The position numbers were made by a program, and so were the translations under genes. Shown here in pieces: positions 1 through 9,800 of a stretch of DNA of 64,000 nt. This DNA is from Cymodocea nodosa (Eukaryota; Streptophyta; Magnoliopsida; Alismatales; Cymodoceaceae), in contig CM072338.1 in NCBI GenBank assembly GCA_036874045.1, positions 19,366,501 to 19,430,500 of the forward strand, given 5' to 3'. The first letter of the stretch is position 1, and each line of letters opens with the position of its first letter. A model generated the notes under the pieces. It saw nothing but the letters and a program-made list of their open reading frames with translations, ran no database searches and had not been told where the DNA came from.

Positions 1-312
1 AATTATTTTAATATCAATAAGAGAAAATCTTATTAAAAAAAAAAATCTACCAGGTGCAAAAATTTCTTTCCTTATATTACAAGGTTGCATATCTCCCACA
101 GATTCCAAACTCTAGAAGATAAATTAACGACGGAGGTGGAAACATTGTGTTTCAGTCATGACGGTGTTTTTCGCAGTTGATACTTTTTTTGATTCAAATA
201 TTTTTAAGCTTCCATCATAAAAAAATGTTTTCTTAAAATTCCAATTTAGCGTCTTATTCAGTGTGCGCCAAAATCAATTAGCTGTTGTTACACGTAAAAG
301 GTGACAAATAAA

Positions 313-318
313 CACGTG
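313..318. promoter_or_regulatory. G-box CACGTG upstream of JAZ
   Basis: Perfect palindromic CACGTG about 0.9 kb before the JAZ start codon. It is a candidate MYC2/bHLH or bZIP site. Chance occurrence cannot be excluded for a 6-mer, but three further CACGTG copies lie within 1.5 kb (1080, 1686, 1761). Confidence 0.4.
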
Positions 319-1079
319 CGCCATTTGAGCTTCTCACGGAGATTTATCTACTGCACATCCCTTAAAAAGGTCAAAAGCCATATCAATACTAAAATATCCG
401 ATCTGATCGTAACCTTGAAGTTTAAATGTATTTAAACAAGAGTAATTTTTAAGTAAGGGATCTCTCGAGAAGTTTTCTGTGTTTGCAGCCAATTATCTCT
501 TCGGAGACATGTGATAAAATTGGAAGTCAAAGCCCCACCCAGAGGCGTCTCTCGTCTCAGAAGCAGAGCCGCAGCCTTCAATCGCCTGCATCACATACAC
601 CTCCGGGCACGGACAATTTACCGGAGCACCACCGACGGCAACGTACCCCCACCGTCGACGTGGGCCGACGCACGGGGATCACGTTGGTGGTGGTGGTCGT
701 CTCGTCCCGTCCCGTCCCGTCCGTCTTGTCGGCTTGCACCGTTACCTGCCGCACCGGAGATCGTAATCTCCGGCCGGTAAGCGAAACTTGAAATCATGTC
801 AACCCACCACTGATTGGGATCGGAAAGGATTGATATATACCAACAAATACAATAATTCGGTCACCTAAAAGGTGATAACCTTCGTCAATACGTCGTTATT
901 AACAAATATTGTCAAGTAAACGGACAAGGTAGGCAGGCAGGAGATTTCGGTCGACCAAAACGAGGAAAACATGGACGATCTTTGATTATTTAATTATCTA
1001 ATTTAATGGAGTGCAGAGATGGTGGGCGGAGACAAAATTAAAAATAGACAACTCCAACAGTTAAATCCCCCGTTACTTT

Positions 1080-1085
1080 CACGTG
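1080..1085. promoter_or_regulatory. Proximal G-box CACGTG of JAZ
   Basis: Perfect CACGTG 130 bp upstream of the JAZ start codon, at the beginning of the pyrimidine-rich leader. The position suits a MYC2-type control site near the transcription start. The assignment is by motif and context only. Confidence 0.45.
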
Positions 1086-1214
1086 CTCTCTTATTCCTCT
1101 TTGTTCTCTCCTCCCTCCTCCCACCTTTTTCGATCTCTCCTTTCTTGTCTTCGTTCTGCATTTTCCACGCGCCCGTACCGCGTGCCTGCGTCGTCTCCGT
1201 CTCGGTCGATCGGC

Positions 1215-2202
1215 ATGCCGGCCCAGCGGAATTCCAACTTTGCTGCCACCTGCAACCTCCTGAGCCAGTACCTCAAGGAGAAGAAGGGTGAGCTCGGAGA
1301 CCTCATGGCCATCACCAAAGGTAGTAATTTCAAAAGTGTACTTTTATTTCACGTACGGCTTCATCTACTGCAATCCACAGGCAGGTCGGAAACTCCCAGG
1401 ACCATGAGCCTCCTCCCCGGCGTCGGCAAGTCCGCCGCTGATCAACAAAAGCCACAACTGGAGGAAATCAAGCCGGCCCACCCAAACCCCGGCCATGGAG
1501 GCGCGTCGATGTCTCAGATGACAATATTCTACGCCGGGAGGGTCATCGTGATCGACCACTTCCCCGAGGAGAAGGCTGTGGACCTCGTGGAAATGGCCGG
1601 GAAGGCCACACCCACCGCCGACAGCCAGCCGAAGAAGCCTCCGCCCGATCACCACCTCGCTGCTTCCTCAGGTGAGCATGCGTGGCACGTGCATGCATGC
1701 ATCCTATCAATATTATGCATATATATATATATATATATACCCGTAAGAGTTGATCGCCGTCACGTGCGCGCGCGTGTCGCAGATCTGCCGATGGCAAGGA
1801 GGGCATCGCACGGTCGAATGCTCGAGAGGAGAAAATACAGGTAAACGCTGCTCGTTCGGGGGATTCTTGCAACAATGTCCCTCGACTTGTGTTTATTTCA
1901 AATACATGAATGACAGGGTAAAAATATCACAAGATGACCTAACACAGACATTTTTAGAAACGAGACAAATTGGGAAAAGCCGAATATAAAGGCTTTTCTG
2001 ATGCGGTTTAGCCCCATTTTTAAATAGTAATATTCCTATAAAAATAGCGTTCGTCAGAGGAAAAAAGTAGGAAATAATATTTGAAAAAGGAAAATTCATG
2101 TGAGTCCATATATCTGTACCGTCCAGAAAAATTTAAAAAAAAAACTGTAGAATTAAATTTTGTATATATATAAAAACTGACAACTTACGAACGCCCAAAA
2201 TG

Positions 2203-2240
<38 letters not shown>

Positions 2241-3063
2241 TATATTAGTGAAATTATTTTCATTTATGAAATATTTGTATACTTAAAAAATAACGAAAAA
2301 TGTTAAAAAATAAAATGACATCAAAATTTTTATAAAATATTTATACACTAAATGAGTTTTCGAATGATTCCACTATTTTCTTTCAATATATAAGAAATTT
2401 TTTTATTTATTTTTTGACCTTTTGATTTTTAAAATTGATGAAAAATAAACTAATAAAAAAATATAAATTATCATAAAATATATTAATAACATGTAATTTT
2501 GATATAAAAATTATTTATGTTCTTAATAAATGAAAATTGATATTACGAGATACATGTAAAATAATAAATATGTGTAAAATATATTTTCTATTATAATTGT
2601 TATCACAAATGACTTTATCTTATATTATTTATGATAAATTTTGTTATTTTTTATTTTACAGATAAATATTTAATTTATTAATTTTAATATTCTTATTTTA
2701 TAAATAAATATATTATTTTATATTTTATGATTTTCTATTCTATACATGTATTTTAAATTCTATTATTTTTATATTCTATATATAAACACACGTATTTTAA
2801 AATTTTTTTTTTTTTTTACTCTGTACACGAATACTTCTTCTTCTTTTTCACAAACATCCTCTGGTTTAAAAAATAGGATGTGTTCTGTTGCTTAAATTTC
2901 TTTGCACGTAAATCTTATTAATTATTCGTTCAATAGGGTTATCACGAGCGCACCGTACCAGGTGACCAGCGGCTCATCTTCTGCGCCAATGGCTCGATCA
3001 AACTTGGCGAAACCGGACTTGTGGTTCGGTCTTGCTCCCTCGTTCAACCCATCGGTGCAATAG
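1215..3063 (+). CDS. JAZ/TIFY jasmonate-signalling repressor
   Basis: Predicted 193-aa protein from exons 1215-1320, 1381-1671, 1783-1840 and 2937-3063; every join has GT/AG and keeps frame. JAZ proteins bind MYC2-type factors in the nucleus, recruit NINJA/TOPLESS, and are destroyed through COI1 when jasmonate rises. Visible parts: an N-terminal NSNFAATCNLLSQYLKEK block typical of the TIFY11-like JAZ group (residues 6-23), SLLPG (45-49), the TIFY/ZIM domain with TIFYAG at 83-88, and the Jas motif with degron LPMARR (134-139) and the partner box APYQ (157-160). The start at 1215 was chosen because family similarity begins there; an in-frame ATG at 1083 adds residues unlike any JAZ. Intron 1 (60 bp) is a multiple of three without a stop, so its retention would also stay open. 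Intron 3 (1841-2936) splits the Jas motif. I cannot assign an orthologue number. Confidence 0.9.
1841..2936 (+). other. Jas intron of the JAZ gene, AT-rich
   Basis: This 1.1-kb intron lies between R152 and V153, inside the Jas motif and just before the SAPYQ box. If it is kept in the mRNA, the next codon pair reads AGG then TAA, so the protein would end right after ERRKYR and lose the X5PY part. Retention of the Jas intron is a known source of stable JAZ variants in plants. The intron holds an (AT)n run around 2207-2246 and no recognisable gene. Confidence 0.7.
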
Positions 3064-4945
3064 CGGCAAGGAGAAGGGTGCTAGGATTAATTATATATTG
3101 CTTCGTGGGAATCTTAATGTAATATATGATTGATGCAAGTAATGTTGCGCGGTATTAATAATTAATATTCCTTTCTTGTTTATATGAATCGTCGATGTTT
3201 TTGTTTAGATCTAAGCAAGCAAGGATGATTAATTACTTGTGCCATTGTTGTTTATTATCAACATTAATATTTTCTACGTACGATTAATGGTTGAGATAGT
3301 TTGGAATTGCTGGTACTGCCATGAACAGAAAATATCTGGGATGTATAAAAAATGACAGCATGGTACATGTAATGATCTTAAAAGGTTTATTAGAAAAATC
3401 GTCTCCTTTCACTAACCAATCACTTTTTGCACGAGAGCATGAAGTTCGTTAGCATTCTCAGGTATTCTTACTTTCTCGTCGATGGGGTGTAATGAAAATA
3501 TATTTTGTTCTTTATTGGCTGATGTATATTGATTGAATTAGATGACTCTGTGAGATCATCAATCTTTATCATCGTGGCTGTAAGTTTAAAATGACAGAAG
3601 ATAAGAAGTTCAAAATGTTGTTTAAAAATGAAAAGCTCAACAAATCATAAAAAGAAGTGTTTAGTAAATGAAATGTTTGAGATATTATATTAAATTATAT
3701 AACTTCAACAACTATATAAAGTTAAAGTTGACACATTTGAAGTTTTGCCAAATAAATAATATATACGAAGATCACTAAAATTTGTTATAAGTACAATGAC
3801 ATTTTTTATGAAATCATGTTACAAATTTAAAAAATGGTATCATGAATTCCTCTGATCCCACGTATTCATTAAAAAAAAAAAATTTCTTAGCACATTTCAA
3901 TTGTAATATTTACTTCTTAATGTATTCCTCTTGTTAATTATATACCATTTGTAATATCAATTTCTTCTAACTCATATTGGATATCTTTAGGTAAATCTAT
4001 TCTATTAGACTTATAAATAAAATTATAAAGTCAAAAGTATATAATGAAAATCTTAACTTGGGTTTTATATAGATATGATATATGACATTTCAAAATTGTA
4101 AAATGATATTTGACAATTTTGAAGTTGTGTTCAATCATTATTTTTAACTGTAAATATCTATGGTTAAAGTTTTCTATAGCATTAATTAAAAGTTAGTCAC
4201 TATCATGATTAGTTAAATGATATTGCACACCTTAAAATAAATTATAATTAATTAAGATATCCAACATCTACTAAGTAAAAATTACTTACATATAAATTTA
4301 TATTGGCATAATAATATATTCAAAACTACAAAATATATGTGAGACCTATACTTGGTGGAACTTGAAAATCATTAATTGTATTTACTACATTTTGGAAGAC
4401 ACAAACATCAAATCATGATCATTCTTGATTGCTTAGAATATAAATAAATTTCATGTTAAAATTATATATTAACATAAAATTTTAAAACAACTCTCATTTT
4501 TGTTCTTAAACTTTACTATTTTTTCTCTATAAATTATTATTTTGATATATATACTATCAATAATATTAGTGTAATCTCATAAATGTCAATTCAATATTCA
4601 TGATGTTGGAATCAATCATAAAGTAATTTTAAATTAAAGAATGTTAAATGTACTTTAAAATATGAGAAAATATTTGGATCATTCTAAATTCAACTTAACG
4701 TTGACATTAGAAGTGTTGTTATAAGTATATGATTCAAACATAATATAACATTAAACATTTCATTAAGATATGTGCTAATTATTTAAGTATGACTAAACTA
4801 TTACGTAGTAACTATCATAAGAAACATGAAAGTTTTTTTTTTCCATTGTGATGTTATTATTGTCTCTTATCATTCTTTATTCCTTAATAGGTTGTAAATG
4901 TTAAGAAAGACACATTTACTTATTTTGTAAATATTTTGACAATTA
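3064..4945. other. AT-rich intergenic spacer after JAZ
   Basis: The first few hundred bases probably include the JAZ 3' UTR. The rest is strongly AT-rich with no long open frame, repeat array or RNA gene that I can recognise. Confidence 0.5.
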
Positions 4946-5875
4946 TAGGTAAAGATGTCAAATGAGTCCAACTATTATAGATTGACTTGTCTCGACCTAT
5001 AATGGGTTGGCCTAGCTTAGCTTGATTTTAAAAATTAAGTTAGATTAAACTACCATATTTAAAAAAATCGACCCATGGATTAGGTTGGGCAAACATTTAT
5101 TTTTACTCGTAAAAGCTAGTGTTATGAGATAATAGTGATTATCTCGTAAGAATGAACATTACTAACTTAAAAATGGACATAACCATCAATAACATTTATT
5201 TATAGTATATTTGTTAACAATTATGGTTATTTTAACATAACAAATAGGTAATAATTAATTAATTTTAGTAATACTAACCATAGCTATTTAATAAAAGACA
5301 ATGCTAATTTTCTAGATTTTGATGTAATAAATTTGTGGAAAATACAAAAAGACATGTTTCCCATTTTATTATTAATGGTTAGAGATTTACTAATAATTTT
5401 AACTTAATATAAACAAATATTTAGTATTAATGGTAATATATTAGATGATATAAAAATAAGATTAAAAAATGATATTTTAAAAGTATTAATGTATGTTAAA
5501 GATTATGAACTTGATTGTGTTTGTGGACAATAGTAATGACTTCATTAATGAATTTATAAATTTAAATATTTAAATGTAATTATGTACACTAAATGTAAAA
5601 ATATTTGATGTAAAATAATATATTTTTATTTTCAATTTAGATATAAAATGATTATTTTAACTTTATAATTTGTGTTTGAATGTGTTGATGGACTATGGAT
5701 GATGAATCATAAATGATGATGCATTGATATTGATATTAATGTAATGAATCATGAATAATGACTTATATTTGATATTCATGTATTTATAAATAAAATAATA
5801 TGATAAATCACGAGTAATGTTGTAATTTTTTATTTTAAATTTTAATATAATTAAAAAAAAAAAAAAACTTCGATC
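4946..5875 (+). mobile_element. Shortened hAT-type element, relative of the 26.9-30.3 kb hAT
   Basis: Bases about 5410-5870 match, block by block, the reverse complement of about 27480-27910, which is the 3' part of the hAT transposon on the minus strand. Shared stretches include TTTAGTATTAATGRTAATAT, TTAATGTATGTTAAAGATT-like blocks, ATTATTTTAACTTTAT and TTTATAAATAAAATAATAT. The left end near 4946 has a worn version of the hAT terminus (GATGTCAAATG) followed by GGGTTGG-type subterminal sequence and CGACCCATGG. No transposase frame remains, so this looks like an internal-deletion derivative in the same orientation as the minus strand of the larger element. The right border and target duplication are not clear. 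Confidence 0.55.
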
Positions 5876-6690
5876 AAACCAAAACTTAAAACAAAATTAA
5901 AACAAATAAGTAAGAAAATAAGTATATTTGGCTTATATATCATGCTACCTTAGTTCAACGTGAGATTTTAAAAAGGCAACAAATAAACAGGTGTTTTAAA
6001 TGGACATAAAAAGACAATATATTGTTTCCAAAAGCATGCAAGCAGGTTGAAGTTTATTGTTTCAGATTGAAGCATATACCAGCTACCTTATATATTTTCC
6101 ATTTCTTCGTTAAATTGAAGTTTAGCATAACATCAAGTTGAAATCCAAAGTTAAAAATATAATACATACTTCACAAAAAATAATATCATACCATCATTTC
6201 AATCTAAACATCGATAGCTTCGATTATTTATAAAAACCTTGTTTATAGTCTATGTAGTAACAAGAGAAAGAAGGAAATCGAAATAATAACAAATTCAACG
6301 AAAAAGAAGAAGTGGAAATAATAAAATCGAAGAGCGTACAAATTTGAATTTAACCAAAAGAAGAAAATGATATTTCATGCACGAAGAATCTGCTTCTGTC
6401 CATGCAATTTGAATGGTTATTAGGTTAACTGATTAGCTATCCTAAGAAAGTTGAAATTAGATTAATCAGTCGTAATACGTTGCAATAATAAAAAAAATAT
6501 CATAATCATAGATTTAATGTTTTAAAACATTTGAAGCTGATATTATATTTTAAAAACAGACAACTTGTTTTATAATTTTTTTTTTTCTTTCTTTAAAGGA
6601 TTCCAATTCAAGTTATTTTATATTCAATGCAATTCTTTTTCGAAGTAAATTCAATTTTAATTAGAACAATTAAGAAAAAACCGTGGTTTC
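5876..6690. other. AT-rich spacer and distal promoter of RRP12
   Basis: There is no gene and no repeat with clear ends. The part nearest 6690 must include promoter sequence of the RRP12-like gene; no reliable TATA box was picked out in this AT-rich background. Confidence 0.4.
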
Positions 6691-6702
6691 CTCTTTTCCA
6701 CA

Positions 6703-6710
6703 AAACCCTA
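6703..6710 (+). promoter_or_regulatory. Telo-box AAACCCTA, copy 1
   Basis: Perfect AAACCCTA 124 bp before the RRP12 start codon, exactly 100 bp before the second copy. This is a known element of plant translation-machinery promoters. Confidence 0.55.
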
Positions 6711-6802
6711 GAAGAACCCCGGCACCGCGAAGATGGAGGGGAGAATATGATGGCGAACGATGGGGAGTGTCTTGTAAAATCATCTTCTCCTCTTTCCTTG
6801 TA

Positions 6803-6810
6803 AAACCCTA
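6803..6810 (+). promoter_or_regulatory. Telo-box AAACCCTA, copy 2
   Basis: Perfect AAACCCTA 24 bp before the RRP12 start codon, within the second copy of the duplicated leader. Confidence 0.55.
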
Positions 6811-6826
6811 GAAGGTCAGCCAGACG

Positions 6827-9800
6827 ATGGAGGACGACGAAGCGGAGAGGATGATGGTGGACGATGGCGAGTGCCAGGACATCGGCACCCTAACGTTGTC
6901 TATGTTCCAGTCCTCCGACAGGAAGCGAGATCGTCACCTCTGCTCCGTGGTCACCACCATAACTCAGGAGCTGAAGGACAAGGGTTTCCCCCTCACTCCC
7001 ATCGCTTACTTCGGCGCTACGTTTTCCACCGTCAAGAGCCTCTTCCAGGATCCGTCCTGCGGCCAAGATCCTTCCCTGGAGGCTCTCCTCACTTTCATGT
7101 CAATGATCATGCCGGCGGTTTCGCCCGTGGCGGTTAGAAGCAGAGGGGAGGTTGTTGGGGAGGTGATGAAAATGGTTATGGTGAAAGAGATGGTTTCCGA
7201 TGGTGCCGTCAAGGCGGCCATGAAATGCATCTCGTTATTGATCGTTAATGGGGACAAAGTTAATTGGTTGCAAGTTGCACCCTTGTATAAGTTTATGCTC
7301 AGTTTCGTGACAGATAAAAGGGAGAAGGTACTTTTCTATATTGGAATGCTTTATCCTTGCCTTTTCAATGCTCAAACCATGATGCCTTTTTGCTAAAGTT
7401 TTAGTTGGCTCTTTTAAGTCTCAACACCTAATTTTTGATTTTAGTATATTTGATAAACTATATTTTCTGATACAACGTGGTCAATGTGTTGATTTTGGAA
7501 TATATGGATAGAGTTAGTTCATAAGTGAAAAGAGATTAAAAATTATTTAATTTAACAGAATATTTAGTTATGGATAGAAGTAAATGGAGGGAAAAAAATT
7601 ATGTTGCTGACCCCACATAGTAGGATTAAAGCATTGATTAATTGGCTGATTGTTATTGTTGTTGTATGAATAGATCTCACAATCTTTGTATCTATCAACA
7701 GCAATTGGTTTTGTTAAGCTAAAAAATGAAACTGAAGAGCATTGCTTGCAGGTTAGGATACAGGCTCATTTATGTCTCTGTAATGTCTTGCAAAGCTTTG
7801 AAGGATTTCCTCTGCTGTCGTCTGCAAGCGAAGAGATTGTGCTACTCTTTCAGGAGTCTCTGTTGGCTGCCAGTCAATCAAATGCTGTTGGTATGACTGC
7901 TGTTCCAGAAAGCAGAGGAGTTTGGGAGGTTCTATTTGTTTTGAATTCTCTCCGTGACAGTCTCCCTCTTATGTCAAGTAAATCTAGAACTAAGATTCTA
8001 AAGTACTTCAAGTCACTTGTCTCTCTCAATCAGTCCATTGTAACAAGGGCTATTGTGGAGATACTACATGCCTTGTGCTGCAGCTCAACAAGAGATGTTC
8101 CAGTTGAAACTATGCTGGATTTGTTGTACTTCTTGGCATTATCTGCATCTGAAACAGAGAAAACAGCAGATGCAATGGCTTCAATCGCTCGCTTGTTACA
8201 TGTTGGCATCAAGAAAGTCTATGATGGGGACATTTCAATTTGTACTGTGAAGCTACCGTTTGTATTTAGTATACTTGGAGGTATGCTCCACCCTTTCCTT
8301 TACACCATCAGTTTAGAATACATGCAAATAGAAAAAGAATCATTCATCCGTCAACTGCCTCACCATACACTTGAGTACATGTACAGCAAAACAATTACTT
8401 TCATTCTATCCCATCTGGACGTTCAGGTGCATTCTTGTCTATCTGAAATTGTAATTTTTTGTTCACATTTTCAGAAATATTGGCTTGTGGACACGAAGAA
8501 GCTATATTTGCTGCAATGGAGGCATTTAAAGGGTTAATATGCACATGCATCAATAAAAACTTGATAGATCAAGGAATAGATCAGATTAATCTGAGTAAAA
8601 AAGGAATTAAGAGATCTACACCAACAATCATTGAGAAGATATGTGCCACCATGGAGAGCTTGCTGGGATATCAATATATTGAAGTCTGGGATATTTCATT
8701 TCAAATTATTTCAACCATGTTTGACAGTCTAGGTATCTTTTACTTGACTATTAAGGTGCATGATTTCTGCTATATAAGCATGTAGTGTACTTTGCACCCA
8801 TCATTGAATTTCTCATGTTTCACATGGCTTGTATTATTTTGTATTTTTCGTCCTTCCCTAAAAATGATATTTATGTATCCATACGAATACTATTCAGGGG
8901 AGTCTTCTTTTCATCTAATGGCTGAAACCCTTAAGAGTTTAGCAAATTTGGAGAAACTACCAGATGAAGAACTTTCATACAGAAAGCAGGTAATGTTTTC
9001 ACTATCCATCAATTTTTCAAAACTGTCCACCCATCAAATTATATCTATAAGTTTACTTGTTGAGCATTATTTTATATTTTGTGAGCACCTGCTTAAGGTT
9101 TTAAACAAATTGTCTAAAGTTTATTATTTTTCTTACACTGGTTTTGATGCTTTGTGTTGGAAAATTGATGTATTAATTTGTTTGGCTCATACAATATATC
9201 ATAGTTACCATTTCCCATGCCTATTTTCTTTTCTTTGGAAAAATCATTGCCCTACCTCTTGTCTTTTTTTTGAGAATGAATTACTTGAACTATAGGTCAA
9301 GCTTTTGGATAGGTTGGGTTGGTGGTATCCTGCCCATCGATTCACATTTTGGTTTGTCATTCACAAGAAACATAGTTAGGTGCCAAGGTACTCAGGTAGT
9401 AAGCCAGAGTGCTCATTTAAATACCATTTTTAAAATTTTTCATGTGTGTACTCTATATATTTATAAATGTTTAATAATAAACTTGCATACTTTTAGATCC
9501 ATTATTTCCCAAATAACATTGCCATATATATATATAAGATAATTCAAAATGTGAATTATAATCATACTAATATGTATATTTTAGTAATATATACGACTTT
9601 ATATTTGATCGGTTATGTATATTTTGGTAATATTCCATCAAGATATTTGTATATGCGTTTGTAACTGTTTTTAGCATGGAAGAACCTCAAAAAACATATA
9701 TGAAATTAAATGGATCTGATAGAATATCCACTTAATTAGGACAAGGCAAGGCAAGCACATATGGTGTGTCCATGTCATGCCTAGGTGCTCAATCAGTGTC

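Larger units (their letters stand above)
1..1214 (+). promoter_or_regulatory. Upstream region and 5' leader of the JAZ gene
   Basis: No convincing gene lies here; short open frames at 483-791 and 1019-1291 show no family resemblance. The stretch precedes the JAZ start codon at 1215. It contains a perfect G-box, CACGTG, at 313-318 and another at 1080-1085. The second is only about 130 bp before the start codon and may be in the leader. A pyrimidine-rich stretch (CTC/TTC runs, about 1080-1150) looks like a plant 5' UTR. G-boxes are the known binding sites of MYC2-class factors, which switch on JAZ genes in a feedback loop; their use here is inferred. The transcription start cannot be fixed from sequence. 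Confidence 0.5.
6691..6826 (+). promoter_or_regulatory. Duplicated leader of RRP12 with two telo-boxes and short upstream frames
   Basis: The segment starting CTCTTTTCC at 6691 is repeated about 100 bp later. The copies share a pyrimidine run, AAACCCTAGAAG, then an ATGGAGG start and a later GATGGxGAGTG block. The telo-box AAACCCTA stands at 6703-6710 and again at 6803-6810. Telo-boxes are known promoter elements of plant ribosomal-protein and ribosome-biogenesis genes, which fits the product. The first copy holds two small upstream frames: 6733-6750 (MEGRI) and 6747-6803 (18 codons, starting MMANDGEC). If transcription begins before 6733 these are upstream ORFs; if it begins between the copies they are promoter DNA. 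Confidence 0.6.

Noticed and set aside
1083-1214. An in-frame upstream ATG at 1083 that would lengthen the JAZ protein by 44 residues
   Set aside because: The added residues are Ser/Phe-rich sequence unlike JAZ N-termini, and the leader is pyrimidine-rich. Family similarity begins at the ATG at 1215.
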